Positions 33,444-45,800 of a DNA stretch of 64,000 bases are shown here, piece by piece (the first letter of the stretch is position 1; each line of letters opens with the position of its first letter). Source of the DNA: Heliopora coerulea (taxonomy: Eukaryota; Cnidaria; Anthozoa; Scleralcyonacea; Helioporidae); assembly GCA_030142905.1 (NCBI GenBank), contig JASJOG010000101.1:1106501-1170500 (forward strand). The letters run 5' to 3'. The notes beneath the pieces were generated by a model. It made no database searches, had not been told where the DNA came from, and worked only from the letters and a program-made list of their open reading frames with translations. The translations under genes and the position numbers were made by a program.

Positions 33444-36059
33444 ATGGATGAATTCGACAACACTGGATGGTCTCATGTCCATCATGCGGCGTTTAACGGA
33501 TACCAAAAAAGCATCTCCAGGCTTGTAAGAAGCAACGAGGACCAACTGGAACTGTTAACAAGAGATGGCAAAAAGTGTTCACCACTATTATTGGCTTGTA
33601 ACAGTGGAGCAGTCGACACAGTCCGCTTTTTACTCGAGTTGGGGGCAAACATTCAAGCAACGGACGCTTCTGGTTACGGAGTCGTGGAACTAAGTTCTTG
33701 TTCGGGACACCTAAACGTCCTGAAGTATTTCTTAGATTATAATTCAGAACAAGTCGATGTGTACAAGTCATTAGTGAGGGGGTTAGATGGCGTAAGAGGC
33801 AGCTGTTTACGGGCATCTTGCTTAAAATCCCTAACTGAGCTTTCGTCCTCAGAGAGACGTCAAGCGATCGTAGAGTCCGGGGCAATCGAAGCTATCGTTA
33901 AACTCCTCGATTCTCCCGGCAGTGAAGAAGTAGTTTTAGATTCTATGTTTTTTCTTGAGAATATTATAGGATCAGAAAAAGCACAGGATTTACTAAGAAA
34001 ATCAAGCGGCATCGAAGCACTGGTCAAGCAACTTGGTTCCCCCGTGAAGGAGGTTTGTTTGTTATCTGTGAAGTTACTCACAGCTCTTGCACGTGAAAGT
34101 CAACGTACTGTTGACAGAATTGCCAGAAACAAAGCGGTTGAAAGGATGGTGAATATTTTGGATACAGCACCCCATGGAGACGATGTTCAGCTTGCTGTTC
34201 TTAATAGTCTGGTGTTACTTTGCAAAGTTAAAAGAGAACTTCAGGACGTTTTTGCTAATACCTCCAGAAGCTTCAAGGTGCTGGTCAAGTTATTGAAAGA
34301 AAGCAAGAAGAAACGGGTTCTGGCTTGCTTGGCAAGAACAGTGGCAGTGATGGTTGAAGGTAACCAAAAAAATCAAGACATTTTTGTTTGTGAAGATGGT
34401 GTTTCGTCTCTATTGCCAATTATGATGAGGTCAAAATCCAAGGAAACTCAAATGGCAGCAGTTTTGGCCATCAAATCAATTGCCCATCAAGGTAGCAGGG
34501 CAAACCAAGAGCTGCTAGAAAGTCAGGGGTGTGTGAAGATTTTAACTAAGTTACTCAAAGAGGGCCCTCGACAGGAGGAAACCAGGCAACTGCTTGGTGA
34601 TGCATTGTGGGCCATAGCAGGGAATGAAACATCTCATAAGTATACTGTTGCAAAAAGTATTGGCATAAGTATTCTCATCGAGTTTCTCAAAGCTACATCC
34701 AATCGTTTGAATCTCATTGGTTCAGAGGCCTTGGTGGTCCTGGCTGAAAATATTTTCAGCAAACAGAAAGAAATTGTTGCTGCATCATCCACCCAATTTT
34801 TGGTTCGTCTGATTGGGAAAGTCTCAACTCCTGAGCTTACTGCCTTAAGTATCTTTAGATTGCTACGTGCTCTTTGTGTTCAAGTAGGATTTCGGCCACA
34901 CCTAGAAGGGCAGAAAGCCATAGCAACAGATGGTGGCATTAAGGTCCTTGTAAGATTTCTTGTTCAGTCCCGTAAACCACTTGTACAAGCCCAGGCAGCA
35001 TACACTCTCAGCTGTATTGCCCTCAGTAATCAGGAGACAAATAATGAAATTGTTGACTTGTTTGAGTTTTCCCATTTGCTTGACTTAATATCTGAAGGAG
35101 GCATTGTGGGATTAACAGCTGGGTTAGCTCTGGCATTATTTGCTTTCAATAACACACAAAACCAGAAAGCCATTGCTATACCTGGAACACTCCATTACTC
35201 TATGTTTAAGACTTTTTTGGAGTCAAAGGACAACATGAGTGCTGCGAACGTTGCATTTCAGGTAGTGGTTCTGTCTCGTATATTACCTGACAAGGACCAG
35301 GCCACTACATCTGCAACAGGAATAAAGCTATTAGTGAGACTTTTAGAAAAAGAAGATGAAGAGATCCAATCCACATGTAGTAATTTTATTGCTGGTTTAG
35401 CTCACACAAGACCAGGTATACCTTCAGCATTTGTTTCCATTGGTACTGTTCAGATCCTGGCAAGACTCTTGATGTCTCCATCTGAAAAAGTGAGGTTTTG
35501 TTCAGCTGTTGCACTTGGTTATTTGAGCTTGGACAGAAGTGGCCAAAGGCAGTTGCTCAATGTCTGCAGAAGCAAACCACATTTATATGAAACTTTGTGC
35601 AGATATACCAAAAAAGTCAAACTTTCTCAAGACTTTGTTGAACGCTGGAAGCACTATCAAAGACTCAGGTGTTTACCAGCAATGTAAGTCAGATTAACAT
35701 GTTCTTATACTTTTGCAAGAAAGTGAAGATGTAAGCTTAAAGCTAAATGTAAAGTTAAAATTATTTTTTGAGTTCTGGATTGGTTGCTGTTGGAGTGGGC
35801 TACAAAACACAGCTGTAAGGTGTAAAGTGCTGCAAGTTGTATAATTGTTATAATATACTTGTATGACATAAAAATTTAACTGATTTAACTTTTTGTTTCA
35901 ATCTGTTTCAGTAAGCCCACAGTTTGTTTGATTAATCAAGTGGATAAGGATGAGACATTTACCATTGGAAGTTATTTCAATGAAAATACTGACACTGGTA
36001 GTGATGATGAAAGCATGTCAGAATCATCAGAAACAACTTTACCATTCCTGTTGTCATGA
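33444..36059 (+). CDS. ANKAR: Ankyrin and armadillo repeat-containing protein (ANKAR-like)
   Basis: Exons 33444-35683 and 35912-36059 join as AT|T and give 795 residues. The start ATG is preceded by an in-frame TAG at 33426-33428. Residues ~7-105 are three ankyrin-type units (GWSHVHHAAFNGY, then SPLLLACNSGAVDTVRFLL, then GVVELSSCSGHLNVLKYFL). From ~110 to ~720 armadillo/HEAT-type units repeat, for example VESGAIEAIVKLLDSPGSEE, DGGIKVLVRFLVQS and GIKLLVRLLEKEDEEIQ. The second exon adds an acidic Ser/Glu-rich tail. Ankyrin followed by ARM repeats is the ANKAR arrangement. Vertebrate ANKAR is considerably longer, so this is either a shorter orthologue or a paralogue. The role is poorly known; ARM repeats bind partner proteins. 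The 2.2-kb uninterrupted exon stands out from the finely split neighbours. An AATAAA lies near 36834. Confidence 0.83.
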
Positions 36060-38157
36060 CAGTAAGCACTTATTGCTGCTAGAACATGCGTCCTCTCAAT
36101 TCACACCTGCAGTTCTGTATCTGCCAAATGATGCTAGTAACATCATTAATACTTTGTCATAAAAAGTTGTTCCAAAGCAACAGGCAATGACAGAAACCAC
36201 TTGAAATATTATGTTTCTTCTAAAATTTAGACATGCAGTTTCTAAAACATGAGGTTCTGTAAATCCACATTCTTCCAGACATTGTGAGAATGAATGAAAA
36301 GAGAGATACTGTACTTTGAATCTTATCTTTTGTGGTTCATAAGAGTTGGTTGGTATTACATCTTTTAGCAAGGAAAAAAAGAGATTATTTTTTTGATGCT
36401 AAGCACCACATACAATTCAATGAAATTTTTGTTTAAACTTTGGTTGACATATTAATCTATGGTATTAGCAAAAGAAAAAAGTGAAACTGTAGAAAGAATG
36501 GAGCATGCAGCCTTAACAATACCAAAGGATTAAAATCAGTAAACAGTAGGATAAAAACTGGTTCTTTCACATTTTATACATGTTTATTAACATTATTATT
36601 TAAATACTTGGACAACACTGTTTAATTAATTATGATGCTGTGGTGTACCTCAGAGACCATCAAATTTTTCTCTTGTTTTAAAATGTTAAAGTTTAAACTT
36701 GACAGTCTTATCTACATCATGGTCTATCTACTGGCTATGATTGAGTACATAACAATTGTTATCAAATCTCTTCTTGATCTTCAACTTTTCCATCAGCAGC
36801 TTGATTTGCTTTACCATCTATAATCAAGATCAAAAATAAATCAGTTTTAACTGCCTACAATATGACTGTTTACCCCATTAAGGGACAAGGGTGCACTTTA
36901 GTATTAATTTTTACACTAGCTGATGCCAGGTGATTCTACCCATCAAAGGGACGAGCTCTGCCCCTAAACGAGTTTTAAAAACTGATAAACTGTGAGTGAA
37001 TGACAGTGAGTGATGTTTTTTACAAGACTCCAATCACCAGTGGGCTCATGAATAAATAAGGTTTTATTTATTGATAAGCAGAGTCTCACTGAAGGTTTGT
37101 TTTTATTATTTTAAATTTACACTGCCTGGTATGATATTCAAATTCTGTACCATAGATCTTAACATGTTCAGTGAAATAAATTATGGTCAACCCTTGTGTG
37201 TCAGTTAGTACATGTAAAACATTCATTACCACTTTGCAGTAAAGCTAGTATTATGCTCATCTATCCATTTGGAGTGGGATGGTTCTTTGAAATTGACCAT
37301 GTATAAAAATGCTATTTAGTGCCAACAATTTTATCTTTAGATCACAATATATGTTCCTATACCTTACACTGTAAATTAGTGAAAAGTTTTTTAAACAAAT
37401 TTCAGTGTGTTTACCATTTGCAGAGTTCTTTGTTGTGTCACAATTTTGTTCATCTTTGTGGAAATCTGTTGATTTATTGTCTACACTTTCATCACTAGTT
37501 AGCTATAAACAGCAGAATCAATCAATCAATCAGTTGGTCAGTCAATACTATAAGCAATGGATATGTAAGCTATAATGACATTATTATGAAAATAAAGTAT
37601 ACCCATACACTTGCATACAAACTTCATGACAGATGTTTTAAGAAGTTGAGACATTGCAGCAGGTTAGATTAGAAATTTTTCTACCTGCATTGAATTTATA
37701 TTTACAAATCATTCCTGGGAAGTACATTAGGCTTCACTTTTAATTTGGTCTGTCCTCTGTAGAGTGCATTGTTTGGTGGAAGAACTTGCACCAAGAGCAT
37801 AATAACCAATCATTGTTTGTTCAAGTCCAGTCAGACTCGACTTTCTTATTTGTGAAGTGAATCTGTTGCTTAGCAGTACAGGTAGTAATGGTGGGCACCC
37901 ATTCTGTAACTACATGGCAAAAAACTTGCAGGTTTTGACAGGAATCACAGTTACAGTAAACTTATGACTGGTTGATCACTTAAGTAACAAGACCATGACA
38001 GTGTTTGGAAATATCATGACAGATGCTATTCTGTGCAGGAGCATGACCATTTATGTTTCTCAAGGAATATTGCAGCAGACGGCTGTGGGGCACTGGGATT
38101 ATATCAGCAAACTTTAGGGTTACTAATAAAAAGAAATAACATTAAATCTTTGACTCA
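36060..38157. other. Convergent intergenic region between ANKAR-like and dysbindin 3' ends
   Basis: AT-rich and contains both 3' UTRs and the inverted dispersed-repeat copy. I see no ORF, RNA gene or other structure to support. Confidence 0.65.
36871..36964 (-). repeat. Inverted copy of the ~90-bp dispersed repeat
   Basis: Read on the minus strand it matches the copies in the kinesin intron: CCCTTTGATGGGTAGAATCA at the start and CCTTGTCCCTTAATGGGGTA at the end. Confidence 0.7.
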
Positions 38158-40459
38158 TTAAGGTGGGCATACTGGTTCTTCAGGTTCAAGAAAGTCTTGC
38201 AACTGCTTTTCTAGGTCAGTATCCTCATCCAGGGTGATGTCCTCCAAAGACTGTGATGGTGGAGTTCCTGCAATGGGCTCTGAAAAAACAATTTCTTTTT
38301 AAAACACAATTCAAAAAACTTGTTTTTTCTAGTTTTGGAAGAGCCCAAAAAATTTAGTAATGGACATAATTATACTTTCTGTTGATCCATATTGAATGTA
38401 ATGCTGCATTTCTTCCAGAAATACATCCTCGTAAACTTTTTGCCTTTCAAGAGATGCCTGTCTTTCCAGTTTCTGAGTCTGCTCTTCTTCAATGGCCTTT
38501 TTTGCTTTGAATTTATCTGTAGCAAAAAATGTCTATTAAATAATTTCTACAACTTGACAACTCCAGCCTGTTTTTTGTTAAATGGTAGGTTTAACTTTAG
38601 TTTCAGTTCTAGAACAAACAATTATGTAATACTTAGCAATCCATGGTCTTACCAGCTAAGGTGTTGTATTCCACCCTGCAATAAGAAACAGGTTGGTATT
38701 TTAACGGTAACAACTTGTATATTTAAACTTGCATAAATTGTGGTACTACAGATGGAATACAATGCAAGAACTAGCTTTAATGCTGTTGCAAATTTTTTCT
38801 TAGAAATTTGTGAAAACTTGAGGAATCTGTCAAAAGTGACCAACAAAGGCACTGGGCAATAAATGGTTAATTTGTAACTTTACACTCACTCCAAATGCTC
38901 TACATATCTCTCCAAGATTTTTTTCTCTTTAGCTTTTCGGTTTTCCAAGATATTTCTCACTGCAACATCTTCATATTCATCTATTAATTCTTCAAAAACA
39001 TCTATCTGACTGTGAATGTTTTCTACATGTAACAATAAATGAGGAATATATTGCTACATGATCAACTGATGCTGAACATATTAAACTATTTACCACATAT
39101 TTTAAGCTGGGATGAGAGCACCTTCTCACACTGTATCCTTTACATTTTGTCTATAAAGCATATATATAATTGAATTTCATCTAGATCTTTTAAATTTAAA
39201 AGAAACATAAAAGTATAATCACATCTTTGACCTCACTACAAATAATTACGAGTCATGTCATAGTCCTGACCTATGCTTTCTGTGGCAGTATCAATCTGTT
39301 TGATCACATCAGCCAAAAAGGTCAACTCTTGATGAAATGACGTTACAACTCGGTCCAAAGAAGCACACTTTTTTAAAATGTCCAAGATTGCTTTGTCAGT
39401 TTCCTTCAATAAAATGTTATAAACTGAAATTACTAAATTAATATGCTTGAATCAATGATCTAGTAAACTATCATCCAGAACATGTCTTTCACAATTTCAA
39501 ACAACCTTCCACTCCTTATCCACTTGGTTTTCCTGTTAATTCTCCAAATGAAGAAAGCAAGTTATTAAACTTACTTCAGCCTTCTCAGCAGCATCTCTTC
39601 CCATCCAGTGTAATTCACTCCAGTTCTTATAAAACCTAGGTAATCAAATAAGCACAAATAAAGAAAACAATTTAATTTATTTTCACTATGGGAGGAGGTG
39701 GGTTGTGTTTCAAGTGGTAGCACTTTATCTATCTCGATGCCAATTAGCTTATCTGATTCAGTTTTTGTACTTACTTTGCAATAATTTCTGAGCCTGCTTC
39801 CAAATTACAATCAAAACATTGATCATTGCTATAGAAAAAAACAAAATATTAGAAATGCGAGAAGACTAAGTGTTTAATTGCTGTATACATTTAGTATTCA
39901 AGTAGTGCCAATGTTATAATGAATGGCATAAGCGACTTAGGGATTTATAACTTTTTTTAATTCACACATGAAGGTTGATTCTCCAAAAGTTTCACAAAGC
40001 TTTACCTTTTAACGTTTACATCTTCAGCAATTGTGAAAGCCGCTTTTCTAGAAGGAAGTTGAACCGTAAAAAAGATTGTTTTGGAGAAATGTTAGATGAA
40101 CGAAAATGAACAACTTTTTTCTATTTCAGTCCGTTCTTTTCTTTTTCGAGCTTTCAACCTATCGATTTTAACCCTTGAGGACTATAAGCATGTCATCTTA
40201 CCTCACCAAACGTTGATTGGCCGATTTAGCTTTGCTTGAAATAGATCTTAGTCTATAAATAGGAAACATAATACCTGAAATAATAAACTGCAATGAAGTG
40301 AAAAGCCAAAAATTGGATACTGCCTTCCCTATCTTCCCCATATCAGCTGATCGATACTCTCTACCACAAGATCAAATTTTCATGTTCTAAATCTCCATCC
40401 TACCCTTGAGTGAGATCGTGTTGGACTCCGTAGAACCGATCTTTCAGGTTTCCAAACAT
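38158..40459 (-). CDS. DTNBP1: Dysbindin (BLOC-1 subunit)
   Basis: Exons (minus order): 40459-40404, 40252-40202, 40047-40006, 39828-39775, 39635-39575, 39403-39271, 39022-38890, 38675-38653, 38516-38376, 38279-38158. All ten join in frame to 271 residues. The N-terminus MFGNLKDRFYGVQHDLTQGL lines up with the start of vertebrate dysbindin. Next comes FYKNWSELHWMGRDAAEKAE, corresponding to the conserved tryptophan-containing segment, and a long coiled coil (about 95-225). The C-terminus EKPIAGTPPSQS followed by acidic LEDITLDEDTDLEKQLQDFL matches the vertebrate REPIGS...LD.F end. It is shorter than human (351), lacking the long PEST-like tail. Dysbindin is a cytosolic coiled-coil subunit of BLOC-1, which acts in endosome-to-lysosome-related-organelle sorting and binds snapin directly. 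The divergent neighbour is snapin. One exon is only 23 nt. Confidence 0.9.
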
Positions 40460-40580
40460 TCCTATTCTTGATATTAATTTTTGAAATGAAAGTGGTTGCT
40501 GTAAAGGTTTGTTTATGACTCGCTCACTGTTTTTCTAAGGTGGCCAGCTGAAGGAAGTGTGGGCTCAGAAAGAAGGCAAG
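40460..40580. promoter_or_regulatory. Compact bidirectional promoter of dysbindin and snapin
   Basis: Only 121 bp separate the two divergent start codons, so transcription of both genes must start in or very near this interval (or inside the coding exons). No TATA box is evident. The plus-strand edge reads CAAGATGGCCGCCG across the snapin start, one base off the AAGATGGCGGC motif bound by YY1, often seen at TATA-less starts. Whether it is used is inference. Confidence 0.75.
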
Positions 40581-41385
40581 ATGGCCGCCGAAGAAGAGGT
40601 GACAAAGGTTGATAAATCTCTGTCCTCTGGATTAATGAACATGCTTCAACCCTCCATAGAAGCCCTTGATATGAAGGTTAACAATGTGAGGTAGCAGACG
40701 CAGTGTTCAAATAGGAAATAGTCTGCTTTTATTGTGATTAAACGTCAGACTATTCAAAAAAATATTCCCCGTCCTAATGACTGTGTCTACCATTCACCAT
40801 GGATGAGCAGCTAATTCTTACATTTTTCTTTCTCTTGTTGATTCAGGCAAAGCCAAGTTGCATTAAGGGAACAGATTGATCGACTAAGTGAAGGTGAAAA
40901 GATTAACTTTTGACATTTTAGTAGATTTATTAAGTGTAAGATAGCACGATGTTCATGTTGGTAATTTCCCTTTTTCGCAGACCTTGCAAAACTCAGCGAT
41001 GCTCAAGATATGCCAATAGATCTTGAACCTTTCGTTAAAAAACTTATCAGTTCGAGACGAAGAATCACTCTTGTAAACAGTATACTACAAAATGCTCAGG
41101 TAACAGATTAAAAATTAAATATTAAGTATTCAGTGAATTCAAAGAAATAATTAATTGTTGATATGAAGAGAACCGCAAAATTTATTTACTTATCTTACAA
41201 CAGTTTTAAGTGATTAATGAAGTTATACATAGAAGTTTTAAGTTTCATTGTAGATTTGTTTCCAATCTATTAATGACTTTGTTTTGTTTTACATACCATA
41301 GGAAAGGTTGAGACGACTTAATCAGAATATTTCTCGAGAAACAATGAAGAAAAAAGCTGCATTGGACCCTTCACTTCACTTGTGA
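40581..41385 (+). CDS. SNAPIN: Snapin (BLOC-1 / BORC subunit)
   Basis: Exons 40581-40690, 40847-40893, 40981-41099 and 41302-41385 give 119 residues (human 136). Conserved features: SQVALREQIDRLSEDLAKL, then PIDLEPFVKKLISSRRRITL, then VNSILQNAQERLRRLNQNIS, nearly identical in order and spacing to vertebrate snapin (ESQVELREQIDNL, LDLDPYVKKLLNARRRV, VNNILQNAQERLRRLN). The protein is a small helical coiled-coil subunit shared by BLOC-1 and BORC. It is known in SNARE/SNAP-25 binding, lysosome positioning and retrograde endosome transport. The start ATG has a good context (AAGATGG). It shares a 121-bp divergent promoter with dysbindin. The C-terminus is shorter than in vertebrates. A possible poly(A) signal AATAAA lies near 41853. 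Confidence 0.94.
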
Positions 41386-42847
41386 AACAAGCAACCCAGG
41401 GCTTGTTTATATGATTTCAATAAGCTGGAACAACTGTGCAAACTTAGGCCCAGTTTAAACATTGAACTTTTCATGTACTGAATCAAATGCAAGTCAGTTT
41501 GAATGAAGGATTTTGCTCATAAACATTAGATTCCAATCATAAAAAGCTCAATGTTTGAACTGGGCCTTTAGTGCATTTCATCCCAGCTTTATATGGCTGC
41601 CAGAAAACACTATGTAGACAGTGATTTAAATTCATCTCAGTTTGCTGGGATCCTGCGTTGCCAACACGGGATCCCAGCAAGGTGACAGCTGTAGTTATCT
41701 GGGGTAATTTGGTTCCATTTGAAATGAAACCAAAAGTACCATCATTAATGTGCAGACAATTCTCAAAGAAATTTATTTGTTTAAGAATTGAGATGTAGCA
41801 GAGCAGGATCATAAAAAAAGGCCATAAGAGATGAATTTTAGAAATTAGTTTACAATAAATCTGTGCTGCAAACTGATTAGTCAACTAGTTTTGTCAAAGA
41901 AGACATTGGGAAACGTGTTCGAGTCAGGTTATTCCAATTTTAGAGTGAAGGGCCAAGGATATATTGATATATATTTAAGCCTCTGGCACTCTCGTGTGCA
42001 ACATTTAGTTCATATGTACTACGGGCTATCAACTACTGACCACTATACCGGCGGCGCAGTCATCGGATTGTGACGTGTTACGAGGAATACGTCATACGTA
42101 TTCCTAAGTGTGGTGAGAAATACCACAATTTTGGGCATTTTCTCCCTTTTCGTCGTTATTTTGCGCGCACTTCGAATAGTTTTTGGTTTCTTTGTACGGA
42201 GTCATTTGACAAGCTATATCATGCAACTTAAATGTTTTATCCGATTTCCAAATACTTCAAAATCTGCCGAAAATCTTGGCTTCACTTCTTTTCCCACAAA
42301 CTTTGGTCTATCTGTGAACAGATAAAGCATTCGTTCATCAACTTGATGATGGGTGACCTGTCGCAGCAATAGTCGTGATACGTGATACAAAACGTGTCAT
42401 GCATACCAGCAATGAAAACCATCGCTTGATTTAGAATAAATTTCAGCACATTGCCACAAGTAGTTTTAGCCTTTCCTTTACCTCGATGTACTCAGAAACT
42501 ACATACTGAAAGCCTAGTGGAATAAAATCAAAGGGAAGCACACAAATCGAGCTTTTCACATAAGAAAAAAAAAATGAATGGCTGACGGAATTTCCAAATT
42601 TTCGCTTGCTTTCGTTTATATTCTGGGTATAGGAATAAATGAGAGCGGAAGAATTTTGCTTTGGGAAAGTAAGCCGTACTTTCTCGGAGAGGAAATTATC
42701 CTCTCGGGTATTTGAGCCCAGAGAGTCAATATTCCCCTCAGTAATCACAAACAGATTGGTTCTTTCATGTCTATGTATTTTGAAAAATACAAAGAATAGC
42801 TTACTTGGGTCACATGGTCGCTTCATTTGGCTATTACTGAGTACGAA
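41386..42847. other. Intergenic region upstream of the MAM/protease gene
   Basis: Contains a small MITE (41447-41570) and a perfect short palindrome near 42081-42105 (AGGAATACGT / ACGTATTCCT). A 147-codon antisense frame at 42443-42886 has no recognisable domain and overlaps the first exon of the next gene, so it is not called. The promoter of the next gene should lie here. Confidence 0.6.
41447..41570. mobile_element. Small MITE, ~124 bp
   Basis: Ends AGGCCCAGTTTAAACATTGA and the complement of TCAATGTTTGAACTGGGCCT form ~28-bp inverted repeats around ~65 bp. It lies within or just past the snapin 3' UTR. No clear target duplication. Confidence 0.7.
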
Positions 42848-45800
42848 ATGACTGGTGTATTTTTGAACCGTACCGATACTGTTCAAATTGTCATTTGTCT
42901 TGTTGTCTTAACAAACATTATTGTAACATGCAGGGCTGTAGAAGATGGGCTAGGTAATGGCTTTAAAATATTAAGCTTAGAAGAACATTCAAAAATGGCG
43001 AACACGAATGATGCATCGTTCAGAAAAGGTATGGATCTTACAAATCTATTGAGAAAAAAAAAAACTCGACAATGATAGTTGTTCGATAGACGCCAAAAGG
43101 AAATGAATGACCACGAATAAACCTCATTGTTTCAATCTGCAATTTAATTCATTCCCCGATGAGGTTCGTTTACAGTTACTGTCTACAAGGAATTCCTAGT
43201 AAAATTGTTCATTGTTATTTCATTCATTTTATCCTCTTTAAACAGTTTCGTCTTAAAACCGAGTGTTTGTTGAATTAACTCCTTGATCGCGTTAAACGAC
43301 TTTATTTGCGTCGCGTCAAATTACACAGTGATGTTCTTGATCCTGTGGACAGGGGTCTTCCACCTTCGTTCTAGACTATCTGTGAGGAAAACGACAATGA
43401 GAGTGTACGAGATGGATGCGCGTATCTCTGAAATCTAGGTTAAAACTTATCGGCTTCTTGGCCAAACGTACATAATGGTGATACGAGAGGTTGTTTACAT
43501 GATATCCGCGGCGAGCTTTATTCCGGTGTGAAATCATTCCGGTGGTTTTTAAATTCTTTGATCAGTTTACATGAACATTACATACGCACGAGATATTTTT
43601 CGTGACGGTATCTAAACTTCGATACCTTCATCGAAACGAGGTCGTATTTCAACATAAACATCCTTCCCAGTAGGAACAAAGTTTCGTGTTTGTAAGAGAC
43701 AATAGGCGGGGAATTGAAGTGGAAGCTGATAAAAGAAACATTTCCAGGGTCTGTTCATCTTGAGGCAAGTTCAGCCCAGTCAGGAAAACAAATTATTACG
43801 TGAGTTCTTATATGACAGTTTTCATCCCATTCACTAGATAACCTCGTACCCAGAGACTTTAGTCCTAGCGTAGCGGGAAAAAGTCCCGGTGTACGTGGTT
43901 GTTTACGTGGTTGAAATATTGATTTCATGCTCATTTAGGTTCAAAACTTTATTCACTTGATTCTTTCTTTATCTACGCAACGAAAATTTTTCACCGAGGA
44001 TAACAAGACGAACTGTTCATGTTGGGAGATCCCACTACCAACAAAGTATACTCGGTAGGTTTTACCGAAATTTCCAGCCAACGTGTGGTTTTCAGTGACC
44101 CAATCTGCCTGCATCCATCTTCTCCTTACTTCGCCACCTCTACACTTCATCTCCGCTCCCTCACTCTTGCCCCTTATCCTCCTCGCCGCTACCTTTGTTT
44201 TTTCTTGTGTAAGCTTTATCTCTGTACAACAGCAGCAGTTTTCTTATTTCAGGTGTCGCACAATGTAACTTCGACAGCAGTTGGTGTGGCTTTGTCAACG
44301 AGAAAGGGAACGATGACTTTGACTGGAGTTTAGGGAGGGGCCCTACACCAAGTGCCAGGACTGGACCGAGCCACGATATATCTGGCCAAGGTAGGAGTTT
44401 ATATCGCCTCTTATGTTGCCAAGTTTTCTTCACCGGCTACATCGAGTGGTAGGACCATCTCGTTTTGTGGGCCAAGTCAGACATTTACATTTACTGAATT
44501 ATCTATATTTATAAATGGATGAGCAAACCTGAAATTAAACTGCTATCCAACTTTTATTTCAGGTTCGTATGTATACATCGAGACATCCCTTCCACGGAAA
44601 TCCGGTGACAAGGCGAGCTTGTCTTCGCCAGTCCTGCCTGGTATGATTTACTGTCTGCAATTCGGCTTCCACGCCTACGGCAAAGATATTGGAGCGTTGA
44701 TTGTTTACAAGAAAGATTCTCATCGTAGGAAAGAGTTTTTGCTACAGTTAAGGAAAGATTATGGAAAGAGATGGCAATATGTTGTTGGAACGGTTGTGCA
44801 TGGCAGTCACTTTCAGGTTATTTACATTTAGGTTTTTTTTACATCACGAACTCCGTCCATCCATCGGTCCGTCCATCCGTCATTCGTTCGTTCTTTCGTT
44901 CGCTCACTTGTTCGTTTGTTCATCCATCGGTCCGTTCGCCCGTGCTTTCGTTCGTCCATCCATTCATTAGTTTGTTCGTTCGACTCTTCGTCGGTCTGAT
45001 CGTCCTTCTATTGGCCTGTTCGTTCGTTTCTTCATTCGCGCATGCGTTTGTTCGTTCGTTTGTTAGTTAGTCCGTGCACTCATTCGTTTCTCCAATCATT
45101 CATATGTCTGTTTGTCAGTCTGTTCGTCTTTTTGTTCTTGCATCCATTTTTTCGTTCGTTCGTCGGTCCGTTCGTTTGTTTGTTTGTTTGTTCGTTCTAC
45201 GCATCTGCGAATAGTCCTTTCTAAACTGCTCTCGACACTAAGACAATGTTTCTCCTGTTCTTCCTCTTTCTGAGCTAGATTGAGTTTGAAGGTGTTTGTG
45301 GCAGTAGCTACAGAGGAGATATAGCCCTTGATAATATAATTATTCAAGCGGGAAGATGCACCGTTTCCAGAACTATTGAAGCAGGTACCAATGAATTCTT
45401 TGTATCATAGAATACCAAAGTTACCCTACATTTTTATTTTATTTCTTCTCTCATGAATTGATATACCATGAACAATGATATTTCTGAGGTGTACTTAACA
45501 AATAGTAACTTTTTGGTTAAGGTGCCGTCAGATCTTGGTAATACGTATGTGGTGCTAGTATGCTGTCGATGAAAGGCAAATTTTGCTCCATGTGTCATTA
45601 CACCGCGATGAAACATACTTTAAATCAATATTGTTTTCCATGCTTAAATTATACACAACTCGAGAATTCTTATTCCTATCAATGCCACCCAGAGAAGTTT
45701 AGTGTAATCTTAACGCTGAGTTTTAGTACAAAAAATGTTGTCCAGAAAAGGTTACACACCTAACATACTATTGGTGAAAAATCTTTAATGAAATTTTATT

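Noticed and set aside
42443..42886. 147-codon antisense ORF upstream of the MAM/protease gene
   Set aside because: No signal, domain or repeat; overlaps the first exon of the MAM/protease gene antisense; no splice or promoter context.
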